Origin: Onthophagus taurus
Lineage: Eukaryota > Arthropoda > Insecta > Coleoptera > Scarabaeidae
DNA: 64,000 nucleotides
Assembly: GCF_036711975.1 (NCBI RefSeq)
Contig: NC_091973.1
Location: 7,068,001 to 7,132,000, forward strand
Reading direction: 5' to 3'
The notes below the pieces were generated by a model. The model worked only from the letters and a program-made list of their open reading frames with translations. It searched no databases and was not told where the DNA came from. Each line of letters starts with the position of its first letter. Within the stretch, counting starts at the first letter, position 1. The position numbers and the translations under genes are program-made. This document shows, piece by piece, positions 11,400 through 22,569 of this stretch.

Positions 11400-14300
11400 T
11401 CCTGGGAGAGTTCCACAGACATTGACTTTTATGGACTTCAGGCATTTTAACCACCAATGCTTATTGGATGACCTAAACTATCTAAACTGGCACAACTTTC
11501 TTATTTCTGATTCCATTGATGATAAGGTAGATTTTTGTAATAATTCCATATTATCCTTATTTAGAGCTCATGCACCACTCCGAACAGTTACATTGCGAAA
11601 GAATTATCGCCCGTGGATAACCGGTACTATTAAAATTTTCATTAATTTACGAAATAATGCCTATTCGAAATACAAGTCTACCAGGGATCCCTCTCATTTT
11701 GAGTCGTACAAAGATTTGAGAAACTATACTAACTCAGCAATCCGTCGGGAAAAAAAGGCTTACCTTTCTTTAATATTTCATAACGTAACGTTGCGCTCGG
11801 GATGCACGACGATTCATATTTGTTGCGTTTATATTCCCCCTCACGATATTACTTCCCTAAATAATTTTTTAAATCAATTAACCTTAATTATCGAAAGTAA
11901 ACCTAATGATCGTTTTATAATTTGTGGAGACTTTAATTTGCCTGAATTAAACTGGTCACTTGACTTGGATTCCGGTTTCGCCACTGCTTCCGGATCCGTC
12001 AGCGCCCGCTCCAGTGAATTTCTGGATGTTCTTTCCCTTTGCGGACTTAACCAACTAAATTATCATAAAAATTCTTATGTAAACACACTTGATCTTGTTA
12101 TTACGAATTCTGCTGATGTACATCAATTATCTCTTTGTAGTGATCCATTGCTTCCTGAGGACAGTGCGCACTCCACTCTAAAGTTTTCCTGCTCAATTTC
12201 ATTTACTCGTTCATTATCTATACATCATGGTGATGCTTTTTGTTTTAGAAAAGCCCGGTTTCCTGAATTGAATGAGTACTTTAATGGAATTGACTGGGAA
12301 TCAGAGCTCGCTGGTCGTGATATCAATGACGCTGTTCAAATTTTTTATAACTATGTTAATACTGCTATTCGCGAATTTGTCCCTTTAAAACGCAAAGCTA
12401 TCAAGGGTTTTCCCAGTTGGTTTTCATATAGTACCATTAAAGTAATTCGAGAGAAAAGGAGGGCGCACTGTAGATGGAAGCGTTTTAAAAACCGACTTGA
12501 CTACCTCACTTTTTCAATTCTAAGGAGTCGTGCAAAGTATCTAATCCATCACAATTACATGGAGTATGTTAAAAGAGCTGAAAGTAATATGCAATCTGAT
12601 CTAAAGGTGTTTTGGGCTTTTACTAGGTCTAAGAAGCGCGCGGATGTCATTCCTTCTACGATGTCATGGAATGGAACTGTTGTCGGTGATGGTGTCGGAG
12701 TATGCTCATTGTTTGCTGATTTCTTTTCTTCGGTTTTTGTGGATCCTGCTCCAATCCAGCAGAATGTCGATTGTATAGAAATGGATACCCTTCCTTTGAG
12801 TCAGATGCAGTTTGACAGAATTGAGGTTGAGGAGGGTTACAAACAGTATACGTACTGATGGTATTCCATCAATTTTAATCAAGGAATGTTCACACTCTCT
12901 GTCCCTTCCTTTAACTATTTTATTTAATGCTTCATTGAAAGTGGGTGTCTTTCCTTTATTGTGGAAGCGGGCTTTTGTTCTTCCCATTTTTAAATCTGGG
13001 GACCGTGGTGCTATATCCGATTACCGCCCCATATCTATTTTGCCAGCATTTGGGAAAGTGTTTGAGAAAGTAGTTCATGCACGTCTATTCTTTGCCCTTA
13101 AGTCTAAAATCAATTCTAGACAACATGGTTTTTTTGCTGGTCGCTCGGTGGAGAGTAACTTGCTTGAATATACCCAGTATATCTTATCTACTCTGGATGA
13201 TTCTTGTCAGGTTGATTCAGTTTATACGGATTTTAGTAAAGCTTTCGACCGGGTGGATCACAACTTACTTCTGTTCAAACTAAAGAAGTTTGGTGTTCAG
13301 GGAAATCTTTTGCAATGGCTTGCTTCCTATCTGAAGGAGAGATGCCAGATTGTATCGGTTAATGGTTTTTTCTCTAATCCTGTGTCGGTTCCTTCTGGTG
13401 TTCCACAGGGTAGCCATCTGGGCCCTTTACTGTTTAATATTTATGTTAACGACATATTTGACGTCGTTAATTATGCCCAATGTTTAATGTATGCTGACGA
13501 TTTAAAACTCTTTCTCCGTATCTCCTCACCTCTTGATTGTTCTAAACTGCAATCTGACTTAAACAATCTACATGCTTTTTGCTTAAATAATCGCCTTTCA
13601 TTAAACTTATCAAAGTGTAATGTTATTTCCTTCTCTAGGAGGGTGAACACAATCCACTACAATTATAGCGTCGCTGGTGAGAGGTTGCAACGTGTCTCAT
13701 TTATTAGAGATTTGGGTGTTACATTTGATTATAAATTATTATTTGATAAACATATCGATACTGTTGTCTCCAAAGCCTGGCGTATGTTAGGATTTATTAT
13801 GAGATCAACGGTAGCTTTTTCAAACATTGCTGCAATTAGAAATCTCTATTTTGCCTATGTTTACAGCACACTTAACTTCTGCAGCGTATTCAATCTAAAT
13901 TCCTCAAATACCTTTGTTTTAAATTTTCCATTCAATACATTGATTACGAATCAACTTGCACTTGTTTTCGTATGTTAACCCTCAACCAGCGTCGCTTTTG
14001 TGGGGATATATTATATTTTTACAAACTTCTGAACAACAAGTGTGATTCTCCAATGCTTGTTGGTTCTATATGTGTTCACGTTCCTCCGAGATTACTTCGC
14101 TTTGATTTTCTATTTATGACACCTACTCCTAGAACCAATGCCTGTCAAAACTCTCCTTTATTGAGAATGGCAAGATCGGCAAATCGTGTTAACATAGATC
14201 TGTTTCAGCATTCTTTCTATGCATTTAAAAAACTGCTCTTTGCTGCAGTTGGTGTGTTGCCTCGAGCGTTCATTTGATATATGATATATTTATATCACCT

Positions 14301-14480
14301 AAACTTAGTTTTAGTTTTTTTTTCCTTTTGAATCCCTTTTGTACTATTAATGTTAATTCATTATTATTATTATTGTGAACTGTAATTCTATTTTATTTGT
14401 ATACAATTGGTTGTTTGTGGTACAGTATTATTGGGTTCGACCTGTTTCTGTACCCACATGAAATAAATAAATAAATAAAT
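11400..14480 (+). mobile_element. Degraded non-LTR retrotransposon (CR1/jockey-like), rearranged
   Basis: Carries an endonuclease motif (FIICGDFNLPELNWS, about 11915-11960) and a reverse transcriptase with SVYTDFSKAFDRVDH (13216-13260), SGVPQGSHLGPLLFNIY and the catalytic LMYADDLK (about 13485-13508). The tail at 14461-14485 is a run of AAATA/TAAA repeats, as expected of a non-LTR 3' end. The reading frame shifts near 12830 and again near 13870. The first part (11422-11760) encodes a linker normally found between endonuclease and RT, but here it precedes the endonuclease, so two pieces have been joined. The copy is inactive. Confidence 0.9.
11422..14277 (+). pseudogene. Broken retrotransposon ORF2 (endonuclease-reverse transcriptase)
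   Basis: Three open pieces in shifting frames: 11422-12858 (linker remnant, endonuclease start, linker), 12812-13978 (RT) and 13972-14277 (C-terminal region, with FRMLTLNQRRFCGDILYFYK in frame across the start of the last piece). The RT catalytic YADD is intact. The usual start of the endonuclease is absent: the sequence enters it at about VTLRSGCTTIHICCVYIPP (11780). At least two frameshifts and the scrambled 5' part mean it cannot make a working protein. Confidence 0.85.
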
Positions 14481-14499
14481 AACAATAATTCTCGTAAAC

Positions 14500-14925
14500 T
14501 CTGGAACAATCTCAAGTCGTTTAGAGTAATATGTGGTGCTAAAACGAAGTCAGTTCCGTCTACAGTGGGAAATGCTGATGACATAAATAATTTTTTTCTT
14601 TCCTCTCAAAATCAACATGATTGCGATCCTGACTTATTGTACTTCTACAATACTCATAGATTATCTTCTGTTTCTACAGAATTTTCCTTTTCTTTAATTT
14701 CTGAGGAAGAGGTTTTGCAAGCGCTTAATCGAATTAATGCTGATGCTTTTATTAAGTTCTCCGGTGACACTGCCGTACATGTGCCACATTATCAACTTTT
14801 ACATCGAAGGGTCGGTCTATCCGAAGCAGTGGAGGGGTGCTCTTGTTAAACTTGTCCCTAAAACTGGAACGGTTGCTTGTTTGCAGGATCTTAGGCCGAT
14901 AAGTATTTTGCCGGTCTTCTCTAGT
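14500..14925 (+). pseudogene. 5' piece of a second non-LTR retrotransposon RT
   Basis: Encodes the linker before RT (NADDINNFFLSSQNQHD, 14568 onward) and the first RT block (LVPKTGTVACLQDLRPISIL, about 14854-14910) in two frames. It is cut off in the middle of the RT at about 14925. The missing continuation (FKVFERLL) appears at about 19206, beyond an inserted block of about 4.3 kb. The C-terminal RT part at 19206-19718 and this piece are therefore one element interrupted by later insertions. Confidence 0.75.
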
Positions 14926-14938
14926 AGTATAGAAACGC

Positions 14939-15279
14939 CGATTCTAGACAGGAAGTTGCACCTCCGCACCTCCGTGACGTCATCAATCCAATGTAAAAGC
15001 ATAGGGAAGGGTACCAAGGTGAAAAAAAAATAGGTTGGTATTGAAAAAGTAACTAGATCTGGTGACTTTTAAAAAAAAGTAACGCGCCACCTAGTGGCTG
15101 GTAGTGGAACTAAACCACTACCAACCAGATAGACTGTTACTTTTTTTAAAAAGTCACCAGGTCTAGTTACCAACCTATTTTTTCCCCCAAGCCTTTGGTT
15201 GACACCCCTCCCCCCTATCCTTTTACATTGGGCGGATGACGTCACGGAGGTGCGGAGGTGCAACAACTTCCTGTCTAGA
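14939..15279. mobile_element. MITE with long terminal inverted repeats
   Basis: The left end reads TCTAGACAGGAAGTTG then CACCTCCGCACCTCCGTGAC. The right end is its inverse, GTGCGGAGGTGCAAC then TTCCTGTCTAG. Inner parts also pair (AAAAAGTCACCAGGTCTAGT against ACTAGATCTGGTGACTTTTA), so almost all of the roughly 340 bp can fold back on itself. It carries no coding capacity. Superfamily not assigned. Confidence 0.75.
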
Positions 15280-16810
15280 AGGCGCGCCTCATAACTCTTG
15301 AATGCGCGTGCGCAGGAACTTGGGAATATTCCGGAAAATAATAATAACACAATTTAATTTTTCCCCCCAAGCAACCCAATAAAAGTATTAATAAACATTT
15401 TTATAATAATAATAAACATTACATAATAAATAGTAAAAAAAAAATAATAAAATCCTTAATGTTATGGTACTTTTTTTACAAATTCAATTAATATGAGCGG
15501 GCTTCGGTTTACCAACATCCTTTATTATTATTATTATACACGATACATTGATCTTGTAACCATCTTGATCGATAATACCCTTAGCGAGCCGGGTAGGTAA
15601 AAAAAAACGTTGAGAAGCAAGCCCGCTAACTCCACCACAACGGAAGGCCATGCGCAGCTCGTAAGACATTTTCCATGAACAATAAATAAGGTAAATCCAA
15701 CTCAACTTCGAATAAATTTTTTCTTTGGTTTAAACTCACAGAGACCGCGAAAAAAAACACCGAGACATTGCGCGCGGTTTACGTTTGACACGTTCGATTT
15801 GTAAAGTAAAACTGATTATGAGTTATAGTCTTCCACACGGCGATCGGTTTTTATGACTCTGTCACTTTCCTACTGTAGTTGTAAAACTAACAAAGACGGA
15901 GTTGTAACAGGTAGTTCCCCATTGTAAAATGCTGGGATTCCTCACTCAGGGCGGCATTAAGGACCACACTTTACTGGAAAATTGTAGAAAAATACATTAT
16001 TCTCTTATTTGTTGTGTTTCTAATATTAAGTACATATTTTTTCTAAGAAATGTTTTGAGGAGGCATGCATTGTCTACTTACAAAAGAGGGCTTAGAATAA
16101 TTAGATTCTTTAAAATTTTGTTATTCTATTATTTAGACATTCCTAAAAATAATATTTTTTTCTAAGACTTTTATACTAGTTTTTATAATTAAATTTTAGT
16201 TGTTATAACTAAACTTTGGTTTTTTATTAAATTTTAGTTTAAAAATATTTAAGTTCGACCCTGTCCTTGTATGACTGTCATAAGTCTTTTCAGGTACTAG
16301 AGGGGGCAAAAATCACCCCGGCTTTTATTTATGACTGTCATAAAAACCGATCTGGATGTGGAAGAGTATACGTGATACAATGCTTTCCTCGCCGGGCGGA
16401 AGTGTCAAGTTACGACGAAAGACGCGGCGCATTGCCAATTAAAGTGCGATACATCTCGCCGGCGGAAGTGTCAAGTGACATAGCGGCTGCAATAATGCTG
16501 ACCAATGGAATAATTGACCTAAATGAAATGCTATTGTATAATTAATATTAAGGAAGTAAAAAAATAATACAAATTATAAAATTGTTTTAATGCATTTTCA
16601 TTAATAAAAATGATGTACGTGAAAAAAAAAATACATTTAAATAAAAGAAGGAAATCGTTTAAATAATACAATTTAATTTTCCCAATTAACCCAATTTAAA
16701 TATATTGAAACATTTTAAAATAAAATCTTGAAAGTTTACACACAATTAAATATATACAAAATTTAACAATCGGTAAAATTAACAAATACTAACAGTTTAA
16801 ATTTAAAATA
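15280..16810. other. Inserted non-coding block with diverged inverted segments
   Basis: Part of the block that splits the retrotransposon. The stretch near 15833-15860 (CGATCGGTTTTTATGACTCT) is roughly the reverse complement of 16331-16360 (GACTGTCATAAAAACCGATC), with further weak pairing outward. This suggests an old foldback element. A short segment ACAATTTAATTTTTCCC near 15350 recurs near 16668 in the same direction. The small ORFs here (15484-15705 minus, 15929-16165 plus, 16267-16545 plus) match nothing I recognise. Confidence 0.4.
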
Positions 16811-18988
16811 CAGTGAAAGCTCTCCTTGCGGTCAGCTCTAATAAGCGGACATCTCTTATAAGCGGACAAAAATCTTGGAACCAACCCCAAACCTATATTT
16901 TCATGTACATATTTATTTCCCATAAACGGGCGGTCTAATAAACGGACGCGGACACTATTTTTCTTTACATAACGGGCAAAAATTTCTAATAAACGGACGC
17001 GTAGGTAACTAAACCCACACATCAAAGTAATCTGTAATAGATATTTACCAACATGTGTTCGGGGATTCCTCGTTTTACGAGTTCCGCTTGTTAACGAATC
17101 CCAAAACATTAGTACATAGTTATTATTAGTTTGTTCGTTTCGGTGTAACGTGCGTTGAAATGGCTTCCAAGGTGGTAAAGAAAAAGATGCTTATGTTAAA
17201 GGAGAAAATGGAAATAGTGTATTTATTAGATAAAGAAAAGTTGTCAGTTCGTGATATTGCTAAAAAATTTAAAATCGGGAAAGCACAAGCGGCAAAAATA
17301 ATCAAAGATAAAGAAAAGATTCGAAAGAAATGGCAGTCTGGAGTCAGTGTAAAAACAAAGAAAAACTTTTTGAGTAGTGAGGGTTCAAAGATCGACAAAG
17401 CCTGTTTCGAATGGTTTGTGAAAGCTAAAAATCAAAATATTGCCGTATCAGGGTCATTCGTAAAGAAAAAAGCAAAAGAAATTGCAGGAAGATTAGGAGT
17501 GAGTACCTTTAAAGCGTCTGATGGGTGGTTACAAAAGTGGCGTTTGAGAAATAATGTTGCATTTAAGTGTATCTCCGGAGAAGCAGCAGATGTAAATGAA
17601 GAGGGCATTAATGAATTTATGAAAAAATTACCGACCTTCTTACTGGGCTATCGACCAGAGGACATTTTTAACGCAGATGAAAGTGGGCTCTTTTTTCGTG
17701 CATTATCAAATAAAACTTTAGCTTTAAAGTCGGAAAAATGCACAGAAGGAAAACTGTCCAAAGAACGATTAACCGTTTTGTTCTGTGTAAATAGTGTAGG
17801 TGAAAAAGAGGAGTTGCTAGTTATTGGAAAGTCGGCACGTCCCCGAGCATTAAAAAATGTTGCTCCCAAGGATTTACCGGCTATCTGGAAATCAAACAAA
17901 AAAGCATGGATGACACGAGACATTATGACGGAGTGGTTAAGTAATTTCGATAAAAACATGGGTATAAAAAAAAGAAAAATCATTTTATTTCTTGATAATG
18001 TCACTTCACATCCACATGACTTAAAATTAAAATGTATAAAAATTATTTTTTTACCTCCTAATGCAACATCTGTCTGCCAGCCATTAGATCAGGGTATCAT
18101 ACGCAATTTTAAATTTTATTATCGCGATTTAATAGTGAGTCACCTATGATCAAAAATAGATTTCGCAGAATCGGCTTCTAAATTATTAAAATCTATTGAC
18201 ATATTAGAGAGCTTGTACTTTATAAAATCTGCGTGGCAGAAGGTCACTCCAAAGACAATTAGAAAATGTTTTAAAAAAGCTGGATTTCTGATGGATCAAG
18301 GAAGTTCAACTGACAGTAACTACGATGTTGAAGATAATTTGCCACTTGCGAGACTAGCTGATTTGTTTAAATTTAGCTGATTTGATTTGTAGTAAAAGAC
18401 TGGGAATAGATAATGTAAAAACAGCAGAAGAATATTTAACTGTTGATCAAAACGTCGATATAGAAGATAATGACTTGGAATTTTCGGTAGTCACAAAAAA
18501 TGTTGAAAATGAGACAGAAGAGGAAGAGAATGAAGAGGTAGAGGTGGAGAAGGACGAGGAACGTAATCCAATCACATCTTATAAAGAAGCATTGAATGTA
18601 ATTTCCAAACTAAAATCATTCGTGAAAAATGATTTTACTACATTTCAACATGTGAAAAATTTAGAAACACATATTGAACGTTGTCTATAATTACAAAGAG
18701 AAACTTCATTGCTGCAAAGCAATATACTAGATTTTATTCAAACGAAAAATAAATAGTTTTAGTTTTAAGTTTACCTTTTTTATGTATGAACGTTCGTTTT
18801 TAATAAAAAAAAATTAAAATATAAAAAAAAGTTTGTTTTATTAAAGCGAAATTTTCGAAAACTGATCAAAATAATACATGTATGTGTATGTACTTTAATT
18901 TGAGTAGTCTTTTCTCATAAGCGGACATCTCTGATAAGCGGACAAAAGTAACGGAACCGTCGCTGTCCGCTTATTAGAGCTTTCACTG
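16811..18988 (+). mobile_element. Tigger/pogo DNA transposon with both ends
   Basis: The left end CAGTGAAAGCTCT at 16811 and right end AGAGCTTTCACTG ending at 18988 are inverted repeats flanked by TA, as expected for pogo elements. Subterminal motifs of the type ATAAGCGGACATCTCT and ATAAGCGGACAAAA occur in both ends, and variants (ATAAACGGACGCG) recur at 16920-17000. These are probably transposase binding sites. Length 2178 bp. It is nested inside the block that interrupts the 14500-19835 retrotransposon. Confidence 0.92.
17160..18690 (+). pseudogene. Tigger/pogo transposase, broken by a stop and a frameshift
   Basis: The first open part (17160-18149) has an N-terminal psq-type helix-turn-helix (about residues 12-60), a CENP-B-type DNA-binding domain (residues about 80-140, with FKASDGWLQKWRLRNNV) and a DDE_1 catalytic core. 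The three acidic residues lie in IFNADESGLF, ILFLDNVTSHP and QPLDQGIIRNFK, the DDD pattern of pogo. A TGA at 18147-18149 stops the frame. The same frame continues in good homology (IKSAWQKVTPKTIRKCF) to about 18380, and a shift then leads into the acidic C-terminal part 18382-18690. Two lesions only, so the insertion is fairly young. Confidence 0.9.
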
Positions 18989-19197
18989 TAATAGGATTTA
19001 CTAACATTTAAGTTGACTATAATGTAAATAATACAAATTACAGATTAGATTGAATTTAAGCAGATTGATGAATTGAAGGTGAAATACAAACAACAGAATG
19101 ATGTGTTTAAGAAATACATTTATTATTATTATTTAATTTTTAAGTATACATAACTTTTATTATACAATTACATTTTAAAAAAAATATATCCATACAG

Positions 19198-19835
19198 ATG
19201 AACATCTTCAAAGTATTTGAAAGATTATTGTCCACTAGGTTGTGGTCACATTTAAATGCGCAGTACATACTACCTAGCTTGCAGTCAGGTTTCCGTTCTG
19301 GGTATAGCTGCACTACGACTCTTTTGGATATCACGGATGATGTTCTGCGTTGGCCACGGTTCTGGTCTTGCTTGACTTTTCCAAAGCTTTTGATACTTTG
19401 CATCATTCGCTGTTGGTTGGAGTGCTTGGGTATATTGGACTGTCGGGGTCTGCTCTCAATCTTATTCAGAGCTATCTTTATTACCGTTCACAGCGAGTAG
19501 CTTGTAATGGTGAGTTATCTGCACAAGTTGAGGTCGTGTCGGGTGTGCCGCAGGGTTCTATTCTTGGCCCAATTCTGTTCTCAATTTATAGTTCCCAACT
19601 GTGTTTGGCTGTAAAGCACTGCACTGCGCACATGTACGCTGATGACATTCAATTATGCCGTTCTGCCGTCATGAAGTTTAAGTTTATATATAAAAAAATG
19701 TTGAAAAAGGACCAATGAAAAACTGCTGATCCATTGGGAATGGTGACTTGGTCCTTTTTAACTCATGGCATTTAATTTTTGTTTTTAAGTATTTTGTTAT
19801 AGGGGTTATAAATATTATTATTATTGTTATTATTA
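19198..19835 (+). pseudogene. 3' piece of the interrupted non-LTR retrotransposon RT
   Basis: Continues the RT that stops at 14925: FKVFERLLSTRLWSHL, LPSLQSGFRSGYSCTTTLLD, then after a frameshift (about 19350) LVLLDFSKAFDTLHHSLLV, VVSGVPQGSILGPILFSIY and the catalytic MYADDIQL (about 19630-19656). The coding part is truncated at 19718. The element ends in ATT repeats near 19810-19835, typical of a non-LTR tail. Confidence 0.8.
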
Positions 19836-19859
19836 AATCTTTAACCCGTGCAGAACTAG

Positions 19860-21060
19860 CATTAAAATAGACTGAAATTCAAAAAGAATACAACATAATG
19901 AATCAATAGAGACGGATTTCTCCTAAAAAGCAAGGCTTCAAAACCTGATGTAAAAATCTTACTAGACTCACTAAAAAATAGAAATACTATATCCGAATAT
20001 AAAGAAAGTCAATCAAGAAACTTTGCATCCAAACATGAAAATACTGAATCATACTCGGCAATAATTTGCAATATGGAAACAGAAATAAAAGATGACGCTC
20101 TAAGCGCTTTTCTAGTAGAAAAAAACATTAGACACAGATATTGTAAACCTACACTTAAAGTCCGAATCATAACAGGAGATGTAAATGCTTGATGTTCAAT
20201 CATTATAAAATAATAGTAAGCGACGCGCCTCCATCAGCACCAATAGCTTGTGCCAAATGTTCATCATTCTCCCACATAACCTAAAACTGTGACAAAATAA
20301 TAACCTGCGGTAAATACAAGGAAAAACGCAGAACAGATAAATGTCCCCACAACTTTACCCGAAATTTGCAGAGCATGCGGGATAGAAGGTCACCAAGCGT
20401 GGTCCTTCAAATGCAAAAAGCAACCAACACAACCAATAGAAAGAATCCCATCAATAAAAAATAAATCCGCCAACAAGAAAACCAATGAAATAGAAAGTTC
20501 AATAACCCAAAACTCTAGAATACACAAACCAATTATCACACACGACTTCGTTATCGACACATAACGATCAACGGCAACCAAATGATGATGGAAATATCAG
20601 CTTTACCAAAAAAAGCATCTAATTTTTAATTACATACAATAAAACGATATTGACCTAGCTCTACTTACAGAAACCAAAATGAAGACAGACTACACTATTC
20701 AGTACAGAAACTGGGATACTATCCAAAGGCAAGGCTTTCAAACAACAAATGCCAGAGGAGGTTCAATAATAATGTCGAATCCAACATACAAACTAAAGAA
20801 AGCCTTCCATAAACAATCTTTATAATGAATGCCTACACTGCTCATCCCTTTTAAAAAATTTCCTAGTATATTTCCACCCTCACTATCCACTAGAAACAAA
20901 TGTATTTCGAAAAGCGTCACAATACTCATACTTCAATCATTTCTGGACAACTCAAATTTCATAAAAAGGCTCACACACCTAACGTTCATTATGACAGGAA
21001 ACAATGACACCACACCAGACATCATCATCCACACCGACAACCTAAAAGATGTAACAACAT
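19860..21060 (+). pseudogene. Decayed jockey-like retrotransposon (ORF1 zinc knuckles and endonuclease start)
   Basis: No long ORF, but the translated frames show a retrotransposon gag-like region. They include ending residues resembling LKVRIITGDV (20152-20181), a CCHC knuckle CAKCSSFSHIT-NC (about 20250-20290) with an internal stop, and a second knuckle CRACGIEGHQAWSFKC (about 20370-20415). Further on, DIDLALLTETKMKTDYTIQY (about 20650-20705) resembles the start of an endonuclease domain. Stops and frameshifts are frequent. The 3' part is missing and the copy ends near 21060. Confidence 0.6.
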
Positions 21061-21361
21061 AGCTACAACTATTATAGTATTGTATGATTGAATTTAATAT
21101 ATCCAAAATAATTCAAAATATTAAAACATTACTTTTTAAACTAGTTTTTGTACCAAAAAAAAACACAAAAAACTAAACTTGAGACAAGATGTTATTCGCA
21201 TGCGCTTTCTTGTTATTGTATTTTAACTCTTATGCGCTAGAGACTTAGCGTATTTTGTTTCCGTTTAGTAACGTCTTATTCTTTCAATACAATTGTGAAA
21301 TTATAACAGTTTTATATACTTTTTAAAAGAATATTATTACGCCGTTGGTGCGAACGTTGCT

Positions 21362-21925
21362 ATGAACAGTAGTGTTGAAATTATTTCTGAAGAAAACTTA
21401 AATGGATCTATTGCACACATGGATAGAAAGAAAGATGAAGGTAATTTTCAAATAAATACAAGCAAATATAAAATTAAAGATTAAAATATTTCTTTTTAAT
21501 TCTAGATTACGAGAACGAATTTTTTGGTTCCTCAGAATTCGGAGTATACACATCATTTGTTAAAATTAGCAGTTCTGATGGTCGCTTCAACGATCGTATT
21601 ACCGGTCGAATAATGATATATCCTTTAATGGAAACTAAAAACGTTTTACATAACAGCGAAATGGTATTTTTTAGATTTCTTTATATGAATTTATCCAAAA
21701 TAATTACTTTTCTAGCATCTAATGCAAGCTGATCGTGGATATTTTAGTATTACAATCAAGAATAATGATAACACAATTAACAATCCAGCTACGGTTCAAT
21801 ATATCACACCAGAAACCGTTGGTTTACTTTATGTACGAGTTCCAATAGGATCAACTTACACGATTAGAAACATTGGTGTTGCAAAACTGGAGTTATATTA
21901 TTGTCAAAAATCAATATATGAATAG
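21362..21925 (+). CDS. Cupin-only protein resembling the CENP-C C-terminal domain
   Basis: Three exons, 21362-21440, 21506-21663 and 21716-21925, with good splice sites and matching phases. They give a complete 148-residue protein. Residues about 31-145 read like the CENP-C/Mif2 cupin fold: a FF...GVYTSFVKISSS strand region, GRIMIYPL, a central sheet, and the strongest match RVPIGSTYTIRNIG (120-133) followed by AKLELYYCQ. CENP-C proteins end in the pattern 'FYVP.GN.Y.I.N......L.F.Q'. In CENP-C this domain dimerises the protein at centromeric chromatin. Upstream of the cupin, CENP-C normally has a nucleosome-binding CENP-C motif and a long disordered region; here only 30 acidic/polar residues precede it. 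The region upstream of the ATG contains a transposon remnant, not more exons. It may be a truncated paralogue or a separate cupin protein. The assignment is by motif recall and needs a profile search. Confidence 0.65.
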
Positions 21926-21984
21926 TTTGTAAAATTTTATATCTATATATTTTTGTTGTTATTTTAAAATTTAATTTGGTGTAA

Positions 21985-22560
21985 TTATATATTGGAATAC
22001 TTTTTCGGCAAATAAAATGTAAGATTAAACAATTAGAATCTCGTTTAGGTGTTGGACACTGCATATAATAATCAAGTTCAACCCCAATAGGACTTTTTTC
22101 ATTGAATACAACTTTATTTATATCAGGTTCACTCATCAATATATATACCCATACAGTTGCAGAATCCTGATGACATAAATAATTTCTTTGTGCCGATGTT
22201 GCGTTGGGCGAGGCTAACAAAAAATTCACATAATTCGTTATATTGAACAGAACAGCTTGTTACCAGTTCAGCAATCCAATTTTCGTGCAGATCATAGTGA
22301 TGATCCTGTTGAACTTCTCTAAGGCACTCGGCAAATACATTACTTTGCCGCATACTGGGGTTATTGGGACTGGGTCGAAGTGCTGTGGAACTAATGGATA
22401 ACTATTTAACAAGTAGAACACAAAAGGTAAGAGTTGGTGATCGGGAATCGCAAGAAGTTATTGTTGGTTTTGGTGTTCGGTCCTGGGGCCGCTTCTTTTT
22501 GCACTCTATACTTCTAGATTCGCTACCCGGTTGACCTATTCCAACATTAACATATATGAT
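21985..22560 (-). pseudogene. Unrecognised gene fragment, tail-to-tail with the cupin gene
   Basis: The minus strand carries an open stretch (22353-22129, including LHENWIAELVTSCSVQYNEL) and, in another frame, PDINKVVFNEKSPIGVELDY and QCPTPKRDSN (about 22115-22035). A near-identical peptide block occurs again at 29935-30040, also on the minus strand and also beside a satellite S1 array. A further minus-strand ORF at 22584-22402 (ESRSIECKKKRPQDRTPKP) may belong to the same unit. The frames do not join cleanly, so I treat this as a remnant. Family not known to me; a MADF/BESS-type or transposon-derived protein is possible. Confidence 0.4.
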
Positions 22561-22569
22561 GTATGATTC

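Noticed and set aside
15484-15705. Minus ORF with MAFRCGGVSGLASQ and RFFLPTRLAKGI
   Set aside because: Considered as a ribosomal-protein or transposon exon, but no family fits and it lies in a foldback insertion with no splice partner.
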